A stretch of DNA of 31,290 nt, from positions 1 to 31,290 of the forward strand of contig JBAZKK010000013.1 of assembly GCA_041650795.1 (NCBI GenBank), given 5' to 3'. The translations under genes were made by a program, and so were the position numbers. Position 1 is the first letter of the stretch; the number at the start of each line of letters is the position of its first letter. This document shows, piece after piece, positions 13,887 to 21,318 of this stretch. The notes below the pieces were generated by a model. It worked only from the letters and a program-made list of their open reading frames with translations. It was not told the origin of the DNA and did not search any database. The stretch is from JBAZKK01 sp041650795 (GTDB lineage: Bacteria > Omnitrophota > Gorgyraeia > Gygaellales > Profunditerraquicolaceae).

Positions 13887-14840
13887 TTAATCGCGAAGGC
13901 TCTTAAGGTACTTATAATAATCGCTGTCGGTAGTCAGTATCACGGTCGAATTCCCGTCAATGGTATGTTTATAGGTTTCCATGGTTTTCATAAACGAATA
14001 AAATTCGGGATTCTGGTTGTAGGCCTTACCGTAAATATCTACCGCCCCGGCATCGGCCTTGCCGATGATTACCTGAGCCTGCCGATAGGCCTCTGAGGTA
14101 ATCTCTTTCAATTCCTTGGATACCTGGCCTTCGATCTCCGCAGACTTACCCTGGCCTTCGGAACGGTATTTTTCGGCAGCGCGTTTTCTTTCGGCTATCA
14201 TACGGTCATAGACTTTATTACGCACGTCCTCAACATAGTTTATCCTCTTGATGCGCACGTCGTGTATATCTATGCCGTACTGGGGGGCAAGAACCTTTGC
14301 CTTAGCCAAAATTGCCTTTTCCAGGGTTTCCCTCCCGGCATCTATCCTCTCCAACGCTTCATCCGTAACAATAACGTCCTCTCCCTTTTCCTCGCTCTGG
14401 AGTATACGGTTGGAATCCCTTACCACCTCAACCAAAAGATGGCTGGTAATTACATCCCTGGTGGCGGAATTAATGATATCGTCAATCCTGCCCTGGGCCC
14501 CTATCTCGTTGCCTACAGACTGCAGGAACTTCAGGGCATCCGTAATCCTCCAACGGGCAGTAGTATCTACCCAGATATATTTCTTGTCCTTGGTGGGTAT
14601 CTGATTCGGATCCCCGTCCCATTCCAGCAATCGTTTATCGAAGTAATGGGCTTCTTGTATAAAAGGGGTTTTAAAATGCATCCCCGCCGAGATAATTGGC
14701 TTACCCACGGGCTTGCCAAACTGGGTAAGCACCACCTGTTGTGTTTCGTTCACTACATACACGGCTCCGCTTGCAAAAACGGCAATCACTACCGCAAATA
14801 GGCCGATAAAAAAACCGGCAATGGTCCTGAGTTTTTTCAT
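13887..14840 (-). CDS. hflC: SPFH/band-7 protein HflC
   Basis: HflC forms with HflK the membrane SPFH cage around the FtsH protease and modulates degradation of membrane proteins. The protein has 317 aa, a normal size. An N-terminal transmembrane helix (about 7-28) is followed by YVVNETQQVVLTQFGKPVG and AGMHFKTPFI, the start of the SPFH domain. After that come ATRDVITSHLL, the long helix around RMIAERKRAAEKYRSEGQG, and a C-terminal FMKTMETYKHTIDG with the short strand NSTVILTTDSDY typical of HflC. It starts 2 bases after the hflK stop with a GGGAGG site and is followed by a strong terminator. No ftsH is in the window. Confidence 0.95.
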   Translation of the reverse strand: MKKLRTIAGFFIGLFAVVIAVFASGAVYVVNETQQVVLTQFGKPVGKPIISAGMHFKTPFIQEAHYFDKRLLEWDGDPNQIPTKDKKYIWVDTTARWRITDALKFLQSVGNEIGAQGRIDDIINSATRDVITSHLLVEVVRDSNRILQSEEKGEDVIVTDEALERIDAGRETLEKAILAKAKVLAPQYGIDIHDVRIKRINYVEDVRNKVYDRMIAERKRAAEKYRSEGQGKSAEIEGQVSKELKEITSEAYRQAQVIIGKADAGAVDIYGKAYNQNPEFYSFMKTMETYKHTIDGNSTVILTTDSDYYKYLKSLRD

Positions 14841-14842
14841 AA

Positions 14843-15838
14843 TTAATTACCTCCCTTGTTTTTTATGTCCAATAGGGGAAGGATGGAAGTCTGTTTCGAG
14901 TCGATTATATACTTTTCTTTTGCCTTAGGCAGGGCATCGCTCAAAGCCTCCAGATATAACCTCTTCTTGGTTATATCGGGGGCCTTACGGTACTCCTCGA
15001 GTGTCGCTAAAAACCTTTCTGACTCCCCCTTGGCCCTATTTATCTTATCAGTATCATAGCCCTCTGCTTCGCGGATTGTCTTTTCGGCAGTCCCCTTTGC
15101 CTTCGGGATAACTTTATTATAGGCCTCCCAGGCCTGGTTAATCATTTTTTCCTTCTCCTGCTTTGCCTCGTTTACCTCATTGAAAGCGGGTTTTACCCTC
15201 TCGGGCGGGTTAACATCCAATAACTTTACCGTAATAATCTGAACCCCCACCTGGTAATTATCGATGATCTTCTGAATCTCCTGCTGCGCCAAGTCGTCAA
15301 TTTCCTCTCTTTTGGTAGTAAGCACCTCGTCCACCGAATAATCCCCCACAAAGCGCCGCATTACCACCTCGCTGATATCCTGTATATTATCCAGGGGGTT
15401 GCGCGTAGCGAACATAAGCTTCACCGGGTCTTTTATCTTAAACTGGACTATCCAGCGCACATCCAGGATATTCAGGTCTCCCGTAAGCATGAGGGACTCG
15501 TCGCGGTAATTACCTCTTGAATACCGGGTCTTCACCCCCGGCTGTAAGGTCTTAAAGCCGAATTCCTGCTTAAAAACCTTCTCTACCTTGATCGGGGTTA
15601 CCTTATCGACCCAAAAGGGAATCTTGACGTGCAGACCGGGAGAGCTCAAGCCGATGTACCTGCCGAACCTCTGAATCACCCCTACTTCATCGGGACCGAT
15701 GGAATACATCACGCCTCTTAGCCCGGCAATCAGAAAGATAGCCACGATAAACCAGCGGGAGAATCTCCAGAAATCTCCAACCTTCTTTTTCCCCACATCG
15801 ATAATCTCTTCGGGGGTGGGAACGTTCTGCCATTCCAT
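14843..15838 (-). CDS. hflK: SPFH/band-7 protein HflK
   Basis: HflK is the partner of HflC in the FtsH-regulating membrane complex. The 331-residue protein has a short cytoplasmic tail, one transmembrane helix (about 30-47), then MYSIGPDEVGVIQRFGRYIG and LHVKIPFWVDKV of the SPFH domain. VMRRFVGDYSVDEVLTTKRE and VKLLDVNPPERVKPAFNEVN follow, the latter a strong HflK signature. Then comes the EKEKMINQAWEAYNKVIP coiled region. The glycine-rich N-terminal tail of proteobacterial HflK is absent. The ATG at 15838 has GGAGGAG about 10 bases upstream. It is preceded by a roughly 150-base leader with a terminator-like hairpin and two possible promoters. Confidence 0.95.
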   Translation of the reverse strand: MEWQNVPTPEEIIDVGKKKVGDFWRFSRWFIVAIFLIAGLRGVMYSIGPDEVGVIQRFGRYIGLSSPGLHVKIPFWVDKVTPIKVEKVFKQEFGFKTLQPGVKTRYSRGNYRDESLMLTGDLNILDVRWIVQFKIKDPVKLMFATRNPLDNIQDISEVVMRRFVGDYSVDEVLTTKREEIDDLAQQEIQKIIDNYQVGVQIITVKLLDVNPPERVKPAFNEVNEAKQEKEKMINQAWEAYNKVIPKAKGTAEKTIREAEGYDTDKINRAKGESERFLATLEEYRKAPDITKKRLYLEALSDALPKAKEKYIIDSKQTSILPLLDIKNKGGN

Positions 15839-15870
15839 ATCCTAGCTCCTCCCTGTTAATGTTAAGGCTT

Positions 15871-15911
15871 ATAAAAATATAAGGCCGCCTCTGCAATAGC
15901 AGATGGCGGCC
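15871..15911 (-). terminator. Terminator-like hairpin in the hflK leader (possible attenuator)
   Basis: On the minus strand, bases 15911-15899 pair with 15894-15883 in a 12-bp GC-rich stem with one bulge and an AATA-type loop. It is followed by 9 U in 12 bases. It sits 45 bases before the hflK ATG and downstream of both candidate promoters, so it must be passed to express hflK. It could also end read-through from the tRNA genes. Confidence 0.6.
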
Positions 15912-15991
15912 CGACCATCCATGTTGCCTTCAGAAACTTATCCTGTCTCTGAACCCCGTAATTTTATTGTTGATCCTCTACCCTATTAATA

Positions 15992-16019
15992 ACTATACTT
16001 GCCCTCATTGTATTGTCAA
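15992..16019 (-). promoter_or_regulatory. Proximal hflK promoter
   Basis: A perfect TTGACA (16019-16014) and TATAGT (15997-15992) are separated by 16 bases, reading toward hflK. The predicted start near 15985 would give a leader of about 147 bases containing the 15883-15911 hairpin. Confidence 0.65.
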
Positions 16020-16108
16020 GTAAAAATGATGCCTTTTCCCAACGGATTAGAGCTGAAAGGTAAAACTAAAGGCAGAAGAAAAGGGAGATTATCCTGATGC
16101 TGATTTAT

Positions 16109-16137
16109 ATTATAGCAGCTTCGCGGAACGTTGCAAA
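16109..16137 (-). promoter_or_regulatory. Distal hflK promoter
   Basis: TTTGCA (16137-16132) and a perfect TATAAT (16114-16109) are separated by 17 bases, reading leftwards. It lies just after tRNA-Asp and would give a leader of about 265 bases for hflK. It overlaps the hairpin described on the other strand at 16117-16149. Confidence 0.5.
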
Positions 16138-16149
16138 GCTTTTTTATTT
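16117..16149 (+). terminator. Possible rightward intrinsic terminator
   Basis: On the plus strand the arms 16117-16124 and 16133-16140 pair (AGCTT/AAGCT plus GC/GC around one C-A mismatch) and are followed by TTTTTATTTA. No plus-strand gene precedes it. It may end an uncharacterised small transcript from the 15839-16161 stretch, or may be fortuitous. Confidence 0.4.
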
Positions 16150-16161
16150 ATGGGTTTTCTA

Positions 16162-16240
16162 TGGCGGGCCCGACGAGATTTGAACTCGCGGTCTTCAGAT
16201 CGACAATCTGACGTGCTGAACCGGACTGCACCACGGGCCC
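16162..16240 (-). tRNA. tRNA-Asp (GTC)
   Basis: A complete cloverleaf reads on the minus strand. The acceptor stem is GGGCCCG/CGGGCCC, the anticodon stem TCAGA/TCTGA, with loop TTGTCGA giving anticodon GTC. The T arm has loop TTCAAAT. The discriminator is G and a CCA tail is encoded (16164-16162). It lies 55 bases after tRNA-Val, probably in the same transcript. Confidence 0.97.
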
Positions 16241-16295
16241 GAAACGAGAAAGTTAAATTGTATCTTAAAACCTGGGGCTTGGCAATGAATTTTTA

Positions 16296-16373
16296 TGGTG
16301 GGCGGTACAGGACTTGAACCTGTAGGCCTCCTGAATGTAAATCAGGCGCGCTAACCAATTGCGCCAACCGCCC
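16296..16373 (-). tRNA. tRNA-Val (TAC)
   Basis: A complete cloverleaf reads on the minus strand. The acceptor stem is GGGCGGT/ACCGCCC, D stem GCGC/GCGC, anticodon stem CCTGA/TCAGG, with loop TTTACAT giving anticodon TAC. The T arm is ACAGG/CCTGT with TTCAAGT. The discriminator is A and CCA is encoded. Its first 23 bases are shared with the 3' end of the helix-turn-helix gene at 16351-17043. Confidence 0.97.
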
Positions 16374-17043
16374 CCCTGTTATTCCAACCCTGCATCCCTC
16401 TTATCCAACCGTCAATTCTAGCTTTCAGACGAGTATCGCATATTACTATTCTAAAGGTACCCAAGGGTAAGGTATCTCTTTTATTTTTACTTGCCTTGCT
16501 TATCCCAAATTGTGTTTTGTGAAATTGCTTAAGCGGAATCCTGCTGATATTAGACCAGAACCTCTCGGCTTTTATGCTGTCTAAATGAGGATTTATATGA
16601 ACGATTGCGCGGAATTTGTCTTCCCGGACTTTGCATACAATCCTAAAAAAGCTCATCATCAATAAAATCATCGCCGGATCGGAGTTGCTGAAATTAACCA
16701 TATTAATGCTCTGCTTATATCCTTCTGCCCAATACAATGCACTTCCCAATAGTTTTAAAGTATAGGGCGGGCAATAGCGACGGACCTCTTTACAGGCTGA
16801 CAGGTTAATATCTTTCCTTATATTAGCCCATACGTTTTTAGGACTGTTCGGATGATTGGCTGCCTTTGCGCGTGCCCTATCCTGTTTTAACTCTAACCTC
16901 TCTATCTGTTTATCTGTCAAAGGGATATCACGCACCCATTCGCTTACCGAACTTTTAGCGCAACTTATATGCTCCGCTATCTCTCGGATAGAACGGCCTT
17001 CTGCTCTAAGTCTCCTTGCCTCTTTGCGCTCTTTAGCTCTCAT
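16351..17043 (-). CDS. Helix-turn-helix protein of unknown function, ends inside tRNA-Val
   Basis: This 230-residue protein has an N-terminal helix-turn-helix of the resolvase/sigma-70 region 4 type (about 7-38: EGRSIREIAEHISCAKSSVS, then EWVRDIPLT). A central segment follows with LKLLGSALYWAEGYKQS, FSNSDPAMILLMMSFFRIVC, a His-containing AIVHINPHLD strand, FWSNISRIPLKQF and a C-terminal FRIVICDTRLKARIDGWI. From memory this layout is a widespread uncharacterised family, often scattered as singletons in candidate-phylum genomes and suggestive of a homing or nuclease-like element; I cannot name an activity. It has its own promoter and an AGGTGG ribosome-binding site 8 bases before the ATG. Its stop codon TAG is the D-loop TAG of tRNA-Val, and the last eight or so residues are encoded by tRNA sequence. 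This suggests insertion beside the tRNA. Confidence 0.7.
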   Translation of the reverse strand: MRAKERKEARRLRAEGRSIREIAEHISCAKSSVSEWVRDIPLTDKQIERLELKQDRARAKAANHPNSPKNVWANIRKDINLSACKEVRRYCPPYTLKLLGSALYWAEGYKQSINMVNFSNSDPAMILLMMSFFRIVCKVREDKFRAIVHINPHLDSIKAERFWSNISRIPLKQFHKTQFGISKASKNKRDTLPLGTFRIVICDTRLKARIDGWIRGMQGWNNRGAVGAIG

Positions 17044-17064
17044 TACGAACCACCTATATATATA

Positions 17065-17093
17065 CCTATACTACTTTGGTTCAATTTTGTCAA
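17065..17093 (-). promoter_or_regulatory. Promoter of the helix-turn-helix gene
   Basis: A perfect TTGACA (17093-17088), a 17-base spacer and TATAGG (17070-17065) read leftwards, 22 bases before the ATG at 17043. This gives the gene its own transcript, separate from the ATPase operon ending at 17152. Confidence 0.65.
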
Positions 17094-17151
17094 AGAACTT
17101 TCGTTATCTTATCCAACAACTAATAAACTGGTCGCCCGGAAAATCTATCTT

Positions 17152-17610
17152 TTAACCTCCGGCGAGCTTCCCTAATACGCCCAGGGTAAAGGCCATCACA
17201 AAGAGGGCAACGGTTTCGATAATCCCCAGGACTACCAGGTAATTACCAAAACCCTTGCCTGTCTCGCCCATGGCATCGCAGGCAACCGCAGCGGCCTTAC
17301 CCTGCATCAAGGCTGACACACCCATAGCTGTTCCGCAAAAAATCCCTATACCCCAAAGATAACTTCCGCTAAGCGCCGAGGCCGCCATCCTGTTCATAAC
17401 AATCATGCCGTAGACAGTTTGGGTAAGAGGAGCTCCGACAAAAGCTACAATCATAAAAGAGGCGCTCTTGTTCTGGCTGAAGGCCTTCTTCCATGCCCCC
17501 ACCGCAGCCATCCCAGCCACGCCCGTGCCCAAACCAGAGCCTATGGCAGAAAGGGCCAATACCGCAGCCAAACCCAAATCCTTGAATTGCATTAATGCTC
17601 CTGCTTCCAT
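17152..17610 (-). CDS. atpK: V-type ATPase rotor-ring subunit K
   Basis: This is the proteolipid subunit of the membrane rotor ring: 152 aa, four transmembrane helices as two fused hairpins. The ion-carrying carboxylate is Glu132 in the last helix (VLGIIETVALF). The first hairpin carries no acidic residue there but PLTQTVYG (Thr63, Gln64). MQGKAAAV supplies Gln103. These match the Thr64, Gln65, Gln110 and Glu139 ligands of the Na+-binding NtpK of Enterococcus hirae, so sodium coupling is likely. The ring should carry one site per four-helix subunit. The ATG at 17610 has an AAGGAGAG site; Met7 is a possible alternative start. It is the last gene of the ATPase cluster. Confidence 0.95.
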   Translation of the reverse strand: MEAGALMQFKDLGLAAVLALSAIGSGLGTGVAGMAAVGAWKKAFSQNKSASFMIVAFVGAPLTQTVYGMIVMNRMAASALSGSYLWGIGIFCGTAMGVSALMQGKAAAVACDAMGETGKGFGNYLVVLGIIETVALFVMAFTLGVLGKLAGG

Positions 17611-17625
17611 CTCAACTCTCCTTTT

Positions 17626-19401
17626 TTAATCTTTTGCGTTCTCCCGTAAGGGCCTATAAACAATGCCGCTCCATTTTACATCGAGATGACTAGAAAACTC
17701 TAATATATTAAGCCTCACTCCATGCACCAGCATGGAAAGCGGGCCAAGAATAATATTTAACAGATGGCCCAACACCAGAATAAGCGATGTAGCCACTCCT
17801 GAAAATATATTGTTATAACCTATGCCCAGGGCCATGGCATTGAAGGCATCGGCGATGGCGACCGTAGCTAATCCCACCGCAAACAGCCTGATGTAGGAAA
17901 CAATATCCGTAAAGTTGTTCACCAGGTTTAGAAGCAACACCCCGAGGCTTGCCCCAATCCCCTTGAGGATATTTTTCTGCGGTGAGCTAAAGAGCAAAAC
18001 CAGCCCGACCCCCCCAATCAGGAACCAGGTTGCAAAAGCAGGAAACGGGTAACTTAGGATAAGCGTGCGCGCCAGAAAAAAGGCAACCCATAATATCAAT
18101 GCCCATCCTAATTCGGCAAGCGCAGACAGCGAAGGCATCTTGATAGTGAAACGCCAGAGGTGCGCAATATTAAGATGCAGGGCTCCGATAAGAAAACACA
18201 GGGACTGGACCTTGCTGTCATCCCTCAGCGCCGGGATAAGCGGCTTCACGTATTCAGGCAGCCATGCCTGTCCAAAAACTGTTCCGCTCAATAATCCCCA
18301 GGCTACGGCGCAGAGGCTTAAGATATAGAATAGAACGAAAACGGATTTATCCTTTAATTTAGAGCCGAGCTTCTTCTGGGCAATCAGGGCAAGCAAGAAA
18401 TAAACCGCGCCGTATCCGGCATCGCCTATAAGTATACCGAAAAAGACCGAGAAAAATATCAAAAACCACAAGCTGATATCAAGCTCCCGATACCCGGGCA
18501 CTATCTCTATCATCCTGAATACCGGCGCGATTATCGAAATCCACCTCGGGTTCCTGATAAGCGTAGGAACCTTGTCCTCCGGAGAGGGTTCATTTATCAT
18601 TACCGCCCACTTCTCGCGTTTTGCTTTCTGGGCTAAGGCAGCGCAGGCATCAAGCGGCGCATAGCCGACCAGATAAGAAAACCCCTTTTCTTTCCCCATG
18701 CCTTTTAAGGCCTTTTGAAATTCCAGTTCGGCAGCCAAGAATCTTTTGGTTTTTAAAAAGGACCCGAGATAGACTGTGTTTTTGTTTATATCATCCTTTA
18801 AGGAAGCGATAATGCGCCTATCATCCTGTAGGCGCTTGCGCATATTAGAGAGGCTTAATCTGGGAGGTGGAATTTCCTTAAACGGCAATTCTATGTTATC
18901 GCGCGATACCAACGCGCAATTAACTATGCCGGACCTGACGGAAATCTCACGCACTATTGCCTGGGATTTCAGCTTCCTGCGTTCCTTTAAGGGGAGCTGA
19001 TACAGTTTAACAAAAACGTTCTTTTTTGATAATAATGCTATTGCCTCCGGATCAAAATCCCCCCACCCTTCCCAATCGCTTATAGTCTTGGCAAGATTTA
19101 ATGAATAGCCCTCCAGTTGTTCAACGCGCTTCTGGCAATCCGCTACATGCCTGGCGGCAGTTTTCCAGTCCGGGGGCTCCTTCTCAACCTTACCCCTGGA
19201 ACCCGAACCCGCTGCCGTCGAGAGAATCCCGATAGCCGTATCCAGGAGATTGATGTCCTCGTTCAAATCCCCGAGCTCAGGGCCGCCGGGCGGCTGCTGG
19301 TTTTCTACGTGCACCGCCCCCAAGGAACGCAAAGAAGACAAGGCGCTATCGGCGTCCTTGTCCTGAACCAGTATGGCGACTTTTTTCATCGGCACAATCA
19401 T
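17626..19401 (-). CDS. atpI: V-type ATPase membrane subunit I (a-type stator)
   Basis: This subunit carries the ion half-channels and contacts the rotor ring. It has 591 aa, slightly short for the family (about 600-660). The N-terminal cytoplasmic half (about 1-290) begins MIVPMKKVAILV with coiled-coil arms. The C-terminal half has about seven to eight membrane helices, with FFSVFFGILIGDAGYGAVYF, a conserved family signature, and FTDIVSYIRLFAVGLATVAI, in which the Arg of SYIRLFAVG is the expected channel arginine. LGPLSMLVHGVRLNILEFSS follows near the end. It overlaps subunit D by 4 bases (ATGA) and lies 15 bases before subunit K. Confidence 0.94.
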   Translation of the reverse strand: MIVPMKKVAILVQDKDADSALSSLRSLGAVHVENQQPPGGPELGDLNEDINLLDTAIGILSTAAGSGSRGKVEKEPPDWKTAARHVADCQKRVEQLEGYSLNLAKTISDWEGWGDFDPEAIALLSKKNVFVKLYQLPLKERRKLKSQAIVREISVRSGIVNCALVSRDNIELPFKEIPPPRLSLSNMRKRLQDDRRIIASLKDDINKNTVYLGSFLKTKRFLAAELEFQKALKGMGKEKGFSYLVGYAPLDACAALAQKAKREKWAVMINEPSPEDKVPTLIRNPRWISIIAPVFRMIEIVPGYRELDISLWFLIFFSVFFGILIGDAGYGAVYFLLALIAQKKLGSKLKDKSVFVLFYILSLCAVAWGLLSGTVFGQAWLPEYVKPLIPALRDDSKVQSLCFLIGALHLNIAHLWRFTIKMPSLSALAELGWALILWVAFFLARTLILSYPFPAFATWFLIGGVGLVLLFSSPQKNILKGIGASLGVLLLNLVNNFTDIVSYIRLFAVGLATVAIADAFNAMALGIGYNNIFSGVATSLILVLGHLLNIILGPLSMLVHGVRLNILEFSSHLDVKWSGIVYRPLRENAKD

Positions 19402-20018
19402 GCCGCTATCCCCTCCAGAACCGATTCCTCGATTTTCCTCTTGGCAATCTTGCTGCGACCGACGGCATTCGCCATCTGGTCTCCTATAAAAACCTTAATC
19501 AGCCTGATTGCCTCTTCCGCCTCGGGGATCTTGACCTTTTCAAAAAGATTTACCCGCTGCGTGGTAATGCGCAATTCCCGGCTGAGTATATCCATACTCC
19601 GCTGCAGAATGCTTATTTCCTCTATTAAGCTGACTAAAGACCTGAGCGCCTCCAATCCGGCATCCATCCATAAAGGAGAGGAAAAAAGGTCATAATCCGC
19701 GCCCTTAAATTCCAGGCGCTCAAAAACAGGCAGGTCCACCCCGGCGATATTCCTGTATTTTATTACCGCCTCGCTGGTCCTTATCCACGGTTTGACATCG
19801 ATATAATTATCGGAGGCAAGCAGGCCAACCCACCCCTCCAGCGAATTCCGTTTGAGCGATTCCTGCTTCTTTTTTTCCACCAATAATTCGTGATGATGCA
19901 GAATCTCCATCTGCAACTGCTGTTTTTTAAGCTGTAACGTGGGCAGATAACGCCGGTATTGCCTGAGGGCATCCCGCTGCCTCTTTAGTTCTCCCTTGGT
20001 TAATTTGACTTTCGCCAT
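19398..20018 (-). CDS. atpD: V-type ATPase central-stalk subunit D
   Basis: This 206-residue protein is the long coiled-coil axle of the A3B3 head. The start MAKVKLTKGELKRQRDALRQ is the family's N-terminus, and the C-terminal helix with TTQRVNLFEKVKIPEAEEAI is its main signature. It starts 1 base before the subunit B stop and overlaps subunit I. No subunit F, its usual partner in the stalk, is seen nearby. Confidence 0.94.
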   Translation of the reverse strand: MAKVKLTKGELKRQRDALRQYRRYLPTLQLKKQQLQMEILHHHELLVEKKKQESLKRNSLEGWVGLLASDNYIDVKPWIRTSEAVIKYRNIAGVDLPVFERLEFKGADYDLFSSPLWMDAGLEALRSLVSLIEEISILQRSMDILSRELRITTQRVNLFEKVKIPEAEEAIRLIKVFIGDQMANAVGRSKIAKRKIEESVLEGIAA

Positions 20019-20019
20019 A

Positions 20020-21318
20020 TCAGTGATCTCGGGGCCAGTGCTTTTCTATCATTGACCTCCTGATGCCGGTTTCCTCAGGAGTAAAGCACTCTGCCATAAT
20101 CTGCCAGCCGAGGTCCAGCGCCTTCTCGAGGGGAAGGTTGACCTCCAGCGACATCATATTCTTCTCAAACAGGCCGCCGTACTTCAAGAGCTTGCTGTCC
20201 CAGGAGCTCATCTGGAAACCCATCGCCTGTTTTTCAAGCGTCTCGCGGTAACTGGCAAAAAGCTGGATCATGATATCCATGATCGCGCGGTGGTCATCGC
20301 GCGTGTCGCCGTTGACCTGCTGCTTTAGGCGGCTTAAAGAGCCGAACGGCTCAACCACGCCGTTTTTGAGATAAAACTGCCCTTCGGTAATATATCCGGT
20401 GTTATCCGGAACAGGATGTGTTACGTCGTCTCCGGGCATAGTGGTAACGGCAAGGATGGTAATGGAGCCGGCGCCTTCGAAATCAACCGCTTTCTCGTAA
20501 CGCGCAGCCAGCTGGCTGTAAAGGTCCCCCGGATAACCGCGGTTAGAAGGAACCTGTTCCATGGTAATGGAGACCTCTTTAAGGGCATCACAGAAATTGG
20601 TCATATCGGTGAGCAGCGCCAATACGCGCTTGCCCTCCAAGGCAAACTTCTCTGCCGCAGCCAGGCTGATATCCGGAACCAGAAGACACTCTACCGTCGG
20701 ATCGGCAGCGGTGTGGATAAAAAATACCGAGCGGCCGAGGGCGCCGCGCTCCTGGATCTTATCGCGGAAAAAGAGGTAGTCGTCATATTTAAGCCCCATA
20801 CCGCCCAGGATAATGATATCCACTTCAGCCTGGGTGGCAATCCTTGCCAGGAGCTGGTTGTAGGGCTCCCCTGGTATGGAGAATATCGGCAGCTTCTGTG
20901 ATTCTACCAGGGAGTTAAAAACATCTATCATGGGGATGCCGGTGCGGATCATCTTCTTGGGGATCACCCTCTTGACCGGATTTACTGAAGGCCCGCCGAT
21001 ATCGATTAAATTGTCCTCCAGCACAGGCCCTTTATCAATAGGCACCCCGCTGCCGTTAAACATCCTGCCCAAAAGATCATTGCCGCTTGCAATGCGCATG
21101 GGGTGCCCCAGGAACCTGACCTTATCGCCGGTGGATATGCCGCGGCTTCCCGCAAACACCTGCAGGTACACCTTATTGCCGTCAAGGCGTATTACCTGCG
21201 CCAGGGAAATGCCGCGCCTGGTGTTAACCTGGGCTATATCGGAATACCCTGCCCCGGGAGCCTCCACGGTAATTACATCCCCGGAAATCTGCACAATGCT
21301 GGTATATACTTTATACAT
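20020..21318 (-). CDS. atpB: V-type ATPase non-catalytic subunit B
   Basis: This is the regulatory nucleotide-binding subunit alternating with A in the hexamer, 432 aa. It lacks a P-loop, as expected. Signatures are NGSGVPIDKG, PMIDVFNSLVESQKLPIFS, MGLKYDDYLFFRDKIQERGA, LTDMTNFCDALKEVS and PGDDVTHPVPDNTGYITEGQ. An in-frame GTG exists at 21327, but the ATG at 21318 has AAGGTG about 7 bases upstream, so I use it. The start overlaps the end of subunit A. Confidence 0.97.
   Translation of the reverse strand: MYKVYTSIVQISGDVITVEAPGAGYSDIAQVNTRRGISLAQVIRLDGNKVYLQVFAGSRGISTGDKVRFLGHPMRIASGNDLLGRMFNGSGVPIDKGPVLEDNLIDIGGPSVNPVKRVIPKKMIRTGIPMIDVFNSLVESQKLPIFSIPGEPYNQLLARIATQAEVDIIILGGMGLKYDDYLFFRDKIQERGALGRSVFFIHTAADPTVECLLVPDISLAAAEKFALEGKRVLALLTDMTNFCDALKEVSITMEQVPSNRGYPGDLYSQLAARYEKAVDFEGAGSITILAVTTMPGDDVTHPVPDNTGYITEGQFYLKNGVVEPFGSLSRLKQQVNGDTRDDHRAIMDIMIQLFASYRETLEKQAMGFQMSSWDSKLLKYGGLFEKNMMSLEVNLPLEKALDLGWQIMAECFTPEETGIRRSMIEKHWPRDH

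Larger units (their letters stand above)
15839..16161. other. Non-coding stretch between hflK and tRNA-Asp
   Basis: This is the only stretch over 300 bases without a supported gene. It holds the hflK ribosome-binding site, a GC-rich hairpin with a U-tract, two leftward promoters, and a rightward terminator-like hairpin. On the plus strand there is also a possible promoter (TTGATC at 15970-15975, 18 bases, TATACT at 15994-15999). A basic 23-codon reading frame starts at 16026 and lacks a ribosome-binding site. I recognise no known riboswitch family in it. Confidence 0.7.

Noticed and set aside
16351..17043. Insertion sequence transposase
   Set aside because: The helix-turn-helix protein shows no DDE or serine/tyrosine recombinase catalytic motif that I can see. 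I found no terminal inverted repeats or target duplications around it.
17044..17151. Terminator after atpK
   Set aside because: No stable stem with a following U-run could be found on the minus strand between the atpK stop and the next gene's promoter.
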